Source of the DNA: Candidatus Uhrbacteria bacterium RIFCSPHIGHO2_12_FULL_60_25
GTDB lineage: Bacteria > Patescibacteriota > Patescibacteriia > 2-12-FULL-60-25
Reading direction: 5' to 3'
DNA: 53,935 nt
NCBI GenBank assembly: GCA_001791275.1
Contig: MGEH01000004.1
Location: forward strand, 38,934-92,868
The notes under the pieces were generated by a model that made no database searches, was not told the origin of the DNA, and saw only the letters and a list, made by a program, of their open reading frames with translations. This document shows positions 24,117 through 33,724 of this stretch, in pieces. Each line of letters opens with the position of its first letter. Positions within the stretch are counted from its first letter, which is position 1. The position numbers and the translations under genes were made by a program.

Positions 24117-24869
24117 ATGAACCTCCCAAAATCTCTCGTCAGTCTCTTGAGCGTCCTCACGGTCGCTCTCACGGTCTTCGTCGGCATTAAAGCGTGGAAC
24201 GGGTACGCGGAGCATTACCGCATCGGCGTGGCCGTGCGCGACCGCGACACGATCACCGTGGGCGGCGAAGGCAAGGTCTCGACAAAACCCGACATCGCGC
24301 GCGTGAGCCTCGGCGTTCAGTCCGACGCGTCCACGGTCAATGCCGCTCAATCCGACAATACGAAGAAGATGAACGCGATTATTGACGCGGTCAAAGTTTT
24401 GGGCGTGGCCAAGGAAGACATTACGACCGAGAACTACAACATCTATCCGAGGACCGAGTGGAAGGACGGGCGCTCCTCGATCGTGGGGTACACAGTGAGC
24501 CAGAACGTGTCGTTGAAAGTCCGCGATCTCGACAAGGTCGGGGACGTGCTGGCCAAGGCCGGGGAACTGGGCGCGAACCAGGTGGGCGGCATCTCGTTTA
24601 CGATCGACGAACCGAAGCTCCTGCAAGACGAAGCGCGGCTCAAAGCCATCGCGGACGCTCGAAAGAAGGCGGACGTGTTGGTCGGCCAGCTCGGACTCAC
24701 GATCGTGAAGGTGGTGACCTTCTCGGAGTCCGGCGGGCCTACGCCGCCGCCAATGCCGTACTACGCCAAGTCGGCCGACATGGCCCTGGAAGCCGCGGCT
24801 CCGCCGCAAATCGAACCGGGCCAGCAGGACGTGGTCTCCAACGTGAGCGTGACGTTTGAGGTGCGGTGA
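24117..24869 (+). CDS. SIMPL (DUF541) domain exported protein
   Basis: The 250-aa protein has an N-terminal membrane anchor or signal ('LVSLLSVLTVALTVFVGIKAW') and then a SIMPL/DUF541 domain: 'ITVGGEGKVSTKPDIARVSLGVQ', 'NTKKMNAIIDAVKVLGV', 'NYNIYPR', 'GYTVSQNVSLKVRDLDKVG' and 'KAIADARKKADVLVGQLGL'. The family is periplasmic or surface in other bacteria and linked to stress phenotypes; the molecular role is unclear. The tail is Pro-rich ('GGPTPPPMPYY'). It converges with the AAA+ gene, leaving 6 nt between the two stops. Confidence 0.93.
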   Translation: MNLPKSLVSLLSVLTVALTVFVGIKAWNGYAEHYRIGVAVRDRDTITVGGEGKVSTKPDIARVSLGVQSDASTVNAAQSDNTKKMNAIIDAVKVLGVAKEDITTENYNIYPRTEWKDGRSSIVGYTVSQNVSLKVRDLDKVGDVLAKAGELGANQVGGISFTIDEPKLLQDEARLKAIADARKKADVLVGQLGLTIVKVVTFSESGGPTPPPMPYYAKSADMALEAAAPPQIEPGQQDVVSNVSVTFEVR

Positions 24870-24875
24870 CGCCCG

Positions 24876-27434
24876 CTACAATCCAAAGAGTCCAATTTTA
24901 TCCAGGTTTTTTAAGGTGCTTTTTGATCGTGACCCGGCGAACACGTTTCTCACCATGAGTGCAATTTCATCCTCGAATCCTACTATTTGACCATCCACTA
25001 TGCGTTTTTTAAAAAGAACACGGTCGGTACTCTGAGAGACGGCAACCTGTTCACTTTCACGATCTTCAATACGAATGTTCGCCCTTTTCAGGCGTTCTTC
25101 AGCTTCCTGGGGTGATATATTCGGGAATGCCGCTTGCATTCTTCGTTCTATTTCGTCATGAAACCAGTCGTTGACAGCATGTATCGGTAAGAATTGATTG
25201 TTTAAAATGTACTGCTGTAACGCACGAATTGTTTCATTCGTTTTTGCATTTCTAGCGAGCAATTCGTTTACCGATTCCTGCTCTTCATGCGTTCCCGTCT
25301 CCGGCGTTTCAGCGGGCGTCGTGGTCTCTTCCACTTCCTCCGCCACGTCGAACGAGGGCCACGAGGTCCGCTCCGGGCCATGGCCGAAGATCGTTTCGAC
25401 TGTTGTGCGCGGTCCGGTCGTCTCGATCTTCGCGGCGGAAAGCTTCGGGGAGGTGATGCGGAATGCGGTCACTCTTCCTCCTGAACCGTAGTCCGGGTTT
25501 TGGTCCCACTTGTCGCCGGAGAAAAACCCGAACCGGTCGTGAAAGAGCTGATAGAGGAAGGCGCGTTCCGTGACGTCCGTGGACTGTGAGATGAATTCCT
25601 TCCAGATGTACTCGTCAAGCTCATACCTGTACCCTTCCCGTTGCCACTGGGTGATGATGTTGTCGAGTGAGCGGATGGAGAGTACTGATTGTTTCAAGAA
25701 GTAGGCTAGCGGCCGGTCCCGACCTTGCTTGAACATGGCATCCTGCACCTCATGGCCGGCGAAAAGATCCTGGGTCACGCGCGCGACCTTGGCGAGCTTC
25801 CAGAGCTGTGAAAGGGATCCGTCCGGCACCGTGATGTCGCCGTTCTTGTCCATGAGGCGTGAAACGAGGAGCGTGAAGAGTTCGTCTTTCGGATCCGCTT
25901 CCGTCACAGTACCGACTGTTTTCTGCGGCAGGTAGTCATACTCGAGCTTGTACAGACGCGAGAGTAGGGCAGGGTCCATGTCCTGGCGGTCCACGTATCG
26001 GTCGTCGCCCTGGTTCAGGTTGCCGGTCATGAGGATTCCGAACCCGGGCTTGATGGTGATCTTCCGACCCGAATCCTGCTGAACATCCACGGTCTCGCCC
26101 GGTCGGCGCGTGAGAATGTGGTTCAGGCTGATCAGGACCTCGTGTGGGATGGCGTTTACTTCATCAATGATGATGGGTCGGCCTTCGTCCATCGCCTTGT
26201 AGATGGGCCCCAGGAAGAAATCAGAAACTGTCCCGCCTTTCGCGTGTGTAAGATACGTCTGTAAGATACGGTCGTGTGCGAGGTGTTTTTCCTGGTCGGT
26301 CGCATTTTTATGATCGGCGACCCATGTATCGTACTTCCGCTCAACGTCGTTGATGAACGAATCCAGATCTTTTTTGTCAATCTTATCGATCGCGAGTATC
26401 TGGTGACCGTAGAGCTCGGCAAGTGACGTATGTTTCGAGCCGCAGATGACGAGCGCTTCCTTGCCGAGATACTTCTTCGCCACGTGCATGGCGAGTTCGG
26501 TTTTCCCGCTTCCGAGGTGGCCATAGATGAGCACGGGTTTTCCGGCTAGGATGTGAGTCACCACGTCGTCGGCTTTCTCCCTCACGTACGGCGTCTCGAC
26601 AATGCGCCCCCTCGTGAGCTGATGTCTGTACTCTTTTAATGCAGACAGGTGGATACCGTAGAACGCCTCCGGATTCGCGCCGGTCATTTTTTCGATCTCA
26701 TCCTTTTGAACCGCGATTTTTGATCGAATTTCGTTCAGGACCTCGAGCTGTGTGGCGGTCGGCGCGTCTTTGATTGATGCGAGTATGTGGACCTCTTCCT
26801 TCCGGTGTTCTGCGATGGTGCGCTGTACTATCCGATGTTCTCGGAGCGCTTTCGCGAGATTTTTTAACCGGAACCCTTTCAGTACGCGTTCTGCCGAGAG
26901 CGGATCACCGAGGATGCTTTCGGCTTCAAGTTCCAACTCGTTTTCGCGATCTTCGGCCGTCTGGAAAATAATTTGATCCGCAACATTTTCCATATTTTGG
27001 AGGATCTCGGTGCGCGTCTCGGGTTCCGATCGGGCTTTCCGTGGAACCCCGGTCAGCTTGTAGATTTCACGCGAGGCAGCCTTGGATTTCCGCATCGGAA
27101 CCTCGGCTTTCTGAACCGTCTCTTCGACCTCTTTCCACTCGTCCGCCGTGAGCAGCCTGCCTTGGCGTTTCACGATGGTCACGACGAGCTTCCCTTTCAT
27201 CGGGTCCCCGGGTTCCGTATCAGAGACCGCCTGGACCTGATACTTCACGTTTTCAACCGGCGTGATGGGGGAGTCCGGCGCGAGTTCCAGGCTTTTCATG
27301 TTCGCGCGCGACGACCGCCAGCCGATCAGCGTCCCATCCTTCTTTTTGATCGGTACGAACCGGACGTTATTAATAATGCCCTCTTGTTCGGGGCTCTTTG
27401 GCGCTTCCATGCGTAGTCCGGGAGGACGCGGCAT
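24876..27434 (-). CDS. MoxR-like AAA+ ATPase with long N- and C-terminal extensions
   Basis: The 852-aa ATPase has Walker A 'GHLGSGKTEL' (about residues 305-314), Walker B 'PIIIDEVNAIP' (~420-430), sensor-1 'MTGNLNQ' (~470) and an Arg finger in 'DPALLSRLYKLEYDYL'. This order and the 'ALLSRL' helix point to the MoxR/dynein-midasin-like helix-2-insert branch, which remodels or inserts metals in target complexes with VWA partners. About 300 residues before the P-loop are charged and partly coiled; the C-terminal ~300 are unassigned. The start is moved to ATG 27434: an extended -10 (TGCTATACT) lies at 27446-27454, inside the track's longer ORF. The partner VWA gene is 1.4 kb upstream across two ncRNA genes. 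Confidence 0.85.
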   Translation of the reverse strand: MPRPPGLRMEAPKSPEQEGIINNVRFVPIKKKDGTLIGWRSSRANMKSLELAPDSPITPVENVKYQVQAVSDTEPGDPMKGKLVVTIVKRQGRLLTADEWKEVEETVQKAEVPMRKSKAASREIYKLTGVPRKARSEPETRTEILQNMENVADQIIFQTAEDRENELELEAESILGDPLSAERVLKGFRLKNLAKALREHRIVQRTIAEHRKEEVHILASIKDAPTATQLEVLNEIRSKIAVQKDEIEKMTGANPEAFYGIHLSALKEYRHQLTRGRIVETPYVREKADDVVTHILAGKPVLIYGHLGSGKTELAMHVAKKYLGKEALVICGSKHTSLAELYGHQILAIDKIDKKDLDSFINDVERKYDTWVADHKNATDQEKHLAHDRILQTYLTHAKGGTVSDFFLGPIYKAMDEGRPIIIDEVNAIPHEVLISLNHILTRRPGETVDVQQDSGRKITIKPGFGILMTGNLNQGDDRYVDRQDMDPALLSRLYKLEYDYLPQKTVGTVTEADPKDELFTLLVSRLMDKNGDITVPDGSLSQLWKLAKVARVTQDLFAGHEVQDAMFKQGRDRPLAYFLKQSVLSIRSLDNIITQWQREGYRYELDEYIWKEFISQSTDVTERAFLYQLFHDRFGFFSGDKWDQNPDYGSGGRVTAFRITSPKLSAAKIETTGPRTTVETIFGHGPERTSWPSFDVAEEVEETTTPAETPETGTHEEQESVNELLARNAKTNETIRALQQYILNNQFLPIHAVNDWFHDEIERRMQAAFPNISPQEAEERLKRANIRIEDRESEQVAVSQSTDRVLFKKRIVDGQIVGFEDEIALMVRNVFAGSRSKSTLKNLDKIGLFGL

Positions 27435-27445
27435 ATGTACGCCAC

Positions 27446-27454
27446 AGTATAGCA
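27446..27454 (-). promoter_or_regulatory. extended -10 (TGCTATACT) of the AAA+ gene
   Basis: On the minus strand TGCTATACT ends 11 nt before ATG 27434. It means the ATPase does not depend on read-through from the VWA gene. Confidence 0.6.
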
Positions 27455-27558
27455 TTACCAAGAACGGTCAACCGCCACATTTTCTTGTATGTCCATGTGA
27501 TTGATGTGACTATTTTTGCTCAATGAAGCCATTTTTGCATGAGATGTCCTGCGAGGGC

Positions 27559-27587
27559 TTGACAGAATTATCAATCTGTGATATTCT
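27559..27587 (+). promoter_or_regulatory. promoter of ncRNA 1 (TTGACA-N17-TATTCT, extended -10)
   Basis: Perfect -35 TTGACA, 17-nt spacer ending TGTGA, then TATTCT. Spacer and downstream bases (CAATCTGTGATA, then CGGTC) recur in the ncRNA 2 promoter at 28399. Confidence 0.85.
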
Positions 27588-27778
27588 TCCCGGTCCAGTT
27601 GGTTCACGCCTGCTGGTCAAGAAGGGTCTCACGACCAATCAATTCGAAGGTGCTGTGCCCCAGGTCAGCAATGACTCAAGGCCCATGCACGTTTGAGCCA
27701 CTGGACAGCCGGCGACGGTGGACAGTGGTCTGGTCGGGACGCGAGAACGTCCCTGATTCAGCCGGATACAGCTGCGGA

Positions 27779-27807
27779 TGAATCCGGGTTAGCCACACCC
27801 TGATTCA
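27779..27807 (+). other. UAGCCAC hairpin A (ncRNA 1)
   Basis: Stem TGAATC-c-GGGT / ACCC-t-GATTCA (one mismatch), loop TAGCCAC, closing pair T-A. Confidence 0.85.
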
Positions 27808-27818
27808 ACCGTCCGGAA

Positions 27819-27842
27819 CGCGCGTTTAGCCACAACGTCGCG
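27819..27842 (+). other. UAGCCAC hairpin B (ncRNA 1)
   Basis: Stem CGCGCGTT / AACG-t-CGCG with a one-base bulge, loop TAGCCAC, closing pair T-A. Confidence 0.85.
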
Positions 27843-28113
27843 ATTCAGCTGAAAGCGGGACTGTGCCAGATGTCCCTGCGTAAGACGGCCGCATATCTTT
27901 CCCGTCAAAACTCCCGGCCCAGGCGTAAAACCCTGGGCCCTTCACTCTCTCCGTGGGTTACAGCTCACTGTTCTCGTCTCGAGCCCAGTGAGGTGCAACC
28001 CGACGCTACGTGTCGGGGGAGGTCGGCTCCTCCAAAAGCAAATCGGCCAGGGTCATGTCTTATGGTCAGACCGACCACGATGACCCCCCTGGCCTCCACG
28101 CAGCTACGTACGC

Positions 28114-28134
28114 GATTGGTTAGCCACACCGATC
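28114..28134 (+). other. UAGCCAC hairpin C (ncRNA 1)
   Basis: Stem GATTGGT / ACCGATC (one G-U pair), loop TAGCCAC, closing pair T-A. Confidence 0.85.
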
Positions 28135-28146
28135 CGTCCGTTGGTT

Positions 28147-28169
28147 CATTCCGTTAGCCATACGGAATG
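28147..28169 (+). other. UAGCCAU hairpin D (ncRNA 1)
   Basis: Perfect 8-bp stem CATTCCGT / ACGGAATG, loop TAGCCAT (last base varies), closing pair T-A. Confidence 0.85.
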
Positions 28170-28354
28170 TAAACGCTGAAGCGGATCCTTCACATAGGGA
28201 TCCGACCCAATTCTCAAGAGCTCCTGATGTAAAAGTCAGTTGAAGCTCGAGAATGCGGGGGTCAAAAGCCGTCTCGGGGAAGACACCACCCCAAACCGAC
28301 TGGTGCTGACACCAAACGCCGTGCTGCAAGACATGGCGTGTCGGTCCAAGTTCT

Positions 28355-28387
28355 AACCCCCTCAGGCAACTGAGGGGGTTTTTCTTT
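28355..28387 (+). terminator. intrinsic terminator of ncRNA 1
   Basis: AACCCCCTCAG-GCAA-CTGAGGGGGTT followed by TTTCTTT. It is a perfect 11-bp stem. Confidence 0.95.
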
Positions 28388-28398
28388 GTCAGGGGGAC

Positions 28399-28427
28399 TT
28401 GACAAAATCGGCAATCTGTGATAAAGT
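28399..28427 (+). promoter_or_regulatory. promoter of ncRNA 2 (TTGACA-N17-TAAAGT)
   Basis: TTGACA, 17 nt ending CAATCTGTGA, TAAAGT. It starts 12 nt after the ncRNA 1 terminator tail and shares long identity with the ncRNA 1 promoter. Confidence 0.85.
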
Positions 28428-28535
28428 TTCCGGTCGTACATTGTGTCTGGATTCCCAGACGAAAGGCCACTGTCATGCCCCTTCTGCTATTTCATTTATG
28501 ACGGGTGCAGTCCGATCAATGCACGCGTGAAAAAT

Positions 28536-28556
28536 CATGGGTTAGCCACACCCATG
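28536..28556 (+). other. UAGCCAC hairpin E (ncRNA 2)
   Basis: Perfect 7-bp stem CATGGGT / ACCCATG, loop TAGCCAC, closing pair T-A. Confidence 0.85.
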
Positions 28557-28625
28557 CCCGCGGATGACGCGCGAGTCGTACGAATTCGTCCAGTTTTAGG
28601 TCCGTATCTTGGTCGTATAGGCCCT

Positions 28626-28646
28626 CTCTGTTTAGCCACAGCAGAG
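28626..28646 (+). other. UAGCCAC hairpin F (ncRNA 2)
   Basis: Stem CTCTGTT / AGCAGAG with one G-U pair, loop TAGCCAC, closing pair T-A. Confidence 0.85.
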
Positions 28647-28811
28647 TGACACGATACGGAAAACCGGGACGACGATAAACGCGGATGCATCGAACCTTTC
28701 GGAACTGCACTCGTGCAATGGCGCGTCGTGCTGAAGGGGGTAGACCCTGACAGTACACGTCGCAAGACGCGATGGAATCCATGTTTCATCACGTCGAAAC
28801 AGGTTCTCAAG

Positions 28812-28845
28812 CGCCCTCGGATACTCTCCGGGGGCGTTACACTTT

Positions 28846-28847
<2 letters not shown>
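28812..28847 (+). terminator. intrinsic terminator of ncRNA 2
   Basis: CGCCCTCGGA-TACTC-TCCGGGGGCG (10 bp, one G-U) followed by TTACACTTTTT. Confidence 0.88.
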
Positions 28848-31044
<2,197 letters not shown>

Positions 31045-31063
31045 AATGGCAAAACGCCACGCG

Positions 31064-31072
31064 TGCTACAAT
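31064..31072 (+). promoter_or_regulatory. extended -10 (TGCTACAAT) of eno
   Basis: TGCTACAAT ends 8 nt before ATG 31081. It is identical to the gap-pgk box. Confidence 0.75.
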
Positions 31073-31080
31073 GGCGACCT

Positions 31081-32346
31081 ATGCTGCTTCGTTCCTCTCG
31101 CATTTCCTCGGTTCGTGCGCGCGAAGCGCTCGACTCACGCGGCAACCCTACGGTCGCCTGCCGTGTGACGCTCTCGTCCGGCGCGTCCGCCGAATCAACG
31201 GTCCCGTCCGGCGCGTCCACGGGGTCGCATGAGGCGTTGGAACTGCGGGACGGCGGGAAACGGTACGGCGGCAAAGGGGTGCTGAAAGCGGTCAAGAACG
31301 TCAACACCGACATCGCGCGCGTCCTGAAAGGCACGGACGCAAAACGGCAAGAGGACATTGACCATGTGATGCTGGAGCTTGATGGGACGCCGAATAAGTC
31401 GCGTCTCGGCGCGAATGCGATCTTGGCCGCATCGCTCGCAGTCCCGCAGGCGCTCGCGATCCACCGCCGCATCCCGCTCTGGAAGTCGCTCCGCGAGACG
31501 TACCGCTTCGTCCACTCCGCGTCGCTCCCTGTTGCGACCATGAACGTGCTGAACGGGGGCGCGCACGCGAACTGGTCGCTCGATGTGCAGGAGTGCATGA
31601 TCGTGCCTCGTCAGCGTTCAATGTCTGAACGTGTGCGCGCGGGCGCCGAAACGTTCCACGCGCTCGCGAAGATTCTGAAAGACCAGGGATTCACGACCAC
31701 GGTCGGAGACGAGGGCGGGTTCGCGCCAAAGCTCAAGAACGTCGAGAGCGCATTCCAGCTTCTGATCCAGGCGATTCGGAAGGCCGGGTACCGTCCGGGC
31801 ACGGACATCGCGCTCGCGACCGACGTCGCCTCGTCCGAGTTCTACGACAAGCGCGACAGGGTCTACCGCTGGAAGACCGAGGGGAAGGAACTCACTGCGT
31901 CAGAGCAGTTGAAGCGCTTTCAGCTGTGGCAGGACATGTTTCCGCTCATCTCGATTGAGGATCCGTTCGCGGAAGACGACTGGGAGGCATGGAAAAAGTC
32001 CGTCCCCGTCCTGAAGCAGAAGTCCGTGATCGTGGGCGACGACTTCTTCGTCACGAACGTGGAGCGGCTCCGTCGCGGCATCGCCGAGCGCGCGGCGAAC
32101 GCGATTCTGATCAAGCTGAATCAGATCGGGAGCCTCACCGAGACCGTCGACGCGATCATGATGGCGCACAAGGCCAAGTGGGCCACGAGTATCTCGCACC
32201 GTTCCGGCGAGACGGCGGACACGACGATTTCTGACCTCGCGGTCGCGTGCGGGTCCGAGTACATCAAGACCGGGTCCTTGTCACGGTCCGACCGCGTGGA
32301 GAAGTACAACAGGTTGATGGAGATCGAACTCGAAATGGGGAGATAG
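31081..32346 (+). CDS. eno: enolase
   Basis: Interconverts 2-phosphoglycerate and phosphoenolpyruvate. 'AREALDSRGNPTVACRVTL' at the N-terminus, 'PSGASTGSHEALELRDG' (loop 1), 'GDEGGFAPKL', metal ligands in 'LISIEDPFAEDDWEAW' and 'VGDDFFVTN', and the signature 'ILIKLNQIGSLTETVDAI...SHRSGET' are all present. The length of 421 aa is normal. 'SHRSGETADTTISDLAVACGSEYIKTGSLSRSDR' keeps the catalytic Lys/Arg region. The track begins far upstream inside the antisense of the VWA gene; ATG 31081 is set by the promoter. miaA follows after 2 nt. Confidence 0.97.
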   Translation: MLLRSSRISSVRAREALDSRGNPTVACRVTLSSGASAESTVPSGASTGSHEALELRDGGKRYGGKGVLKAVKNVNTDIARVLKGTDAKRQEDIDHVMLELDGTPNKSRLGANAILAASLAVPQALAIHRRIPLWKSLRETYRFVHSASLPVATMNVLNGGAHANWSLDVQECMIVPRQRSMSERVRAGAETFHALAKILKDQGFTTTVGDEGGFAPKLKNVESAFQLLIQAIRKAGYRPGTDIALATDVASSEFYDKRDRVYRWKTEGKELTASEQLKRFQLWQDMFPLISIEDPFAEDDWEAWKKSVPVLKQKSVIVGDDFFVTNVERLRRGIAERAANAILIKLNQIGSLTETVDAIMMAHKAKWATSISHRSGETADTTISDLAVACGSEYIKTGSLSRSDRVEKYNRLMEIELEMGR

Positions 32347-32348
32347 CT

Positions 32349-33341
32349 ATGCAGTCACCGTTGGATATCGGGAAACTGGTCAGGATCATCACAGAGAAGG
32401 TCCCGACCAAACGACACGCGCTCCCGCGCGTGGTTTTTGTGGTGGGCCCCACGTCGTCCGGCAAGACCGCGCTCGGCATTCGTCTCGTCAAGGAATTCGG
32501 CGGCGAGATCATCAATGCGGACGCGCGGCAGATCTACCGCGATCTCACGATCGGGACCGGGAAGCCAGCGGGGAAGCGGACGAAGTGGAAAGGCCATACT
32601 ACGTACCTCGTGGGAGGCGTGCCGCACTTCCTCATGGACTTCCTGCCGCCGGACAAGACGTACTCCGCGGCGCAGTGGCGCGAAGCGGCGCTCCGCGCCG
32701 TGAAGGGCATGGCGAAGCGCGAGGCGCTGCCCATCGTGGTGGGCGGGACCGGTCTCTACATCTCGTCCCTCATCGACAACTACCACTTCCCGGCCGTGGC
32801 GGCGCAACCGGCGTTGCGTTCGGCGTACGAAGAGAAGCCGCTCGACGAGCTGGTCCGCCTCCTTCTCACGATCGATCCGGGCGCGGCCGGGGTCGTGGAC
32901 CTCAAGAACAAGCGCCGCGTGATCCGCGCGCTCGAGGTCGTCACGTACACGGGGAAAAAGTTTTCCGAACTGCGTACGCAGGGAGAGCCGCTCGTGGATG
33001 CGTTCCAGGTGGGGATCCGTTTTGAGAAGGATGAGCTCTTCCGACGCATTGACCGGAGCATTGACAACATGGTGGAGGAGGGGCTGATCGACGAGGTCCG
33101 GAGCCTCCTCCGCCGCGGGTACAAGGCGAGTCTCCCGAGTCTCTCCGCCATCGGGTATCAGGACGTCGCTCGATATCTTACCGGTGAAATCACGCAGGAC
33201 GATGCGATTGCGCTCATCAAGCGCCGCACACACCAGTACACGAAGCGCCAGTGGACCTGGTTCAAGCGCGACCCGCGCATCCGATGGGCGAAGAGCGAGG
33301 ATGAGGCGGTGGAGATGGTAGGGGAGTGGCTGGGATCATAA
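32349..33341 (+). CDS. miaA: tRNA dimethylallyltransferase
   Basis: Adds an isopentenyl group to A37 of tRNAs reading UNN codons. P-loop 'VVGPTSSGKTALGIRL' (about residues 29-44), 'INADARQIYRDLTIGTGKP' (substrate A37 loop; family DSxQVYr), 'VGGTGLYISSLID', and the C-terminal 'LIKRRTHQYTKRQWTWFKRD' are diagnostic. The length of 330 aa is typical. It is two bases after eno and probably co-transcribed with it. The Ser of 'DSRQ' reads Ala here ('NADARQIY'), a mild variation. Confidence 0.96.
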   Translation: MQSPLDIGKLVRIITEKVPTKRHALPRVVFVVGPTSSGKTALGIRLVKEFGGEIINADARQIYRDLTIGTGKPAGKRTKWKGHTTYLVGGVPHFLMDFLPPDKTYSAAQWREAALRAVKGMAKREALPIVVGGTGLYISSLIDNYHFPAVAAQPALRSAYEEKPLDELVRLLLTIDPGAAGVVDLKNKRRVIRALEVVTYTGKKFSELRTQGEPLVDAFQVGIRFEKDELFRRIDRSIDNMVEEGLIDEVRSLLRRGYKASLPSLSAIGYQDVARYLTGEITQDDAIALIKRRTHQYTKRQWTWFKRDPRIRWAKSEDEAVEMVGEWLGS

Positions 33342-33360
33342 AAGTGTCATCCCCCCTCGT

Positions 33361-33618
33361 GTCATCCCGAGAGTAGCGAAGGCCGTCCGACGGCCGAAGC
33401 GAAGTCGAGGGACCCCTTTTCCGTAACAACTGTGGGGCCAGATTGATTCATTTCGGGTTGAAGGAAGCAATGAGCTTCTCCGACGTAGAAACCGCGTTCG
33501 TTCCGTTCTGCCCGGGTAAGGAGTGAGCCGATGCGCGACGCTGTTCCGGCAGTGATGAGGTATAACGGGAAAGGGGTCCCTCCACTCGGCGCGTCGGACG
33601 CGCCTCGGTCGGGATGAC
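33361..33618. repeat. long inverted repeat family, copy 3 (with ~140-nt spacer)
   Basis: Left arm 33361-33421 (GTCATCCCGAGAG... GACCCCTTTTCCG) and right arm 33566-33618 (CGGGAAAGGGGTCCC...GGGATGAC) are inverted. The spacer has no supported gene. With the REP-like element it fills the 383-bp gap between miaA and gatB. Confidence 0.8.
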
Positions 33619-33671
33619 TCTTAGTGGGGCCATTCCCTCGGGAAGACATACTTTGTTGCGTGTCCATCTCC

Positions 33672-33711
33672 ATTCAGTCTCAAACATAAAACTACACGTC
33701 AAGTGTGGATA
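33672..33711. repeat. REP-like element, copy B
   Basis: ATTCAGTCTCAAACATAAAA then TACACGTCAAGTGTGG hairpin. It differs from copy A at one position in this stretch and lies just downstream of gatB (minus strand). Confidence 0.75.
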
Positions 33712-33724
33712 AACGGTAATGCTT

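Larger units (their letters stand above)
27594..28387 (+). ncRNA. large structured non-coding RNA 1 (~0.8 kb, unrecognised family)
   Basis: Bounded by a near-ideal promoter and a near-ideal terminator, with no convincing ORF. Local stems are dense: GGCCCAGG/CCTGGGCC (27917-27940), CTCACTG/CAGTGAG (27964-27992), CCCGAC/GTCGGG (27999-28017), GGCCAGGG/CCCCTGGCC (28045-28095) and CGGATCC/GGATCCG (28181-28203). Four hairpins carry the loop TAGCCAC or TAGCCAT (27779-27807, 27819-27842, 28114-28134, 28147-28169). I could not match it to RNase P RNA, tmRNA, SRP RNA, 6S RNA or rRNA by their conserved motifs. It may belong to the class of large ornate bacterial RNAs (inference). Its function is unknown. 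Confidence 0.8.

Noticed and set aside
27870-28157. 95-aa plus-strand ORF inside ncRNA 1
   Set aside because: Low-complexity Arg/Ser/Thr-rich translation, no start signal, and it runs across several stable stems and a UAGCCAC hairpin.
27594-28387. RNase P RNA, tmRNA or riboswitch
   Set aside because: I looked for the P4-type conserved bases, the tRNA-like ends of tmRNA, and a coding gene directly downstream on the same strand; none is present.
28120-28476. 118-aa minus-strand ORF across the ncRNA 1 terminator
   Set aside because: It crosses a strong terminator and a promoter and has no recognisable features.
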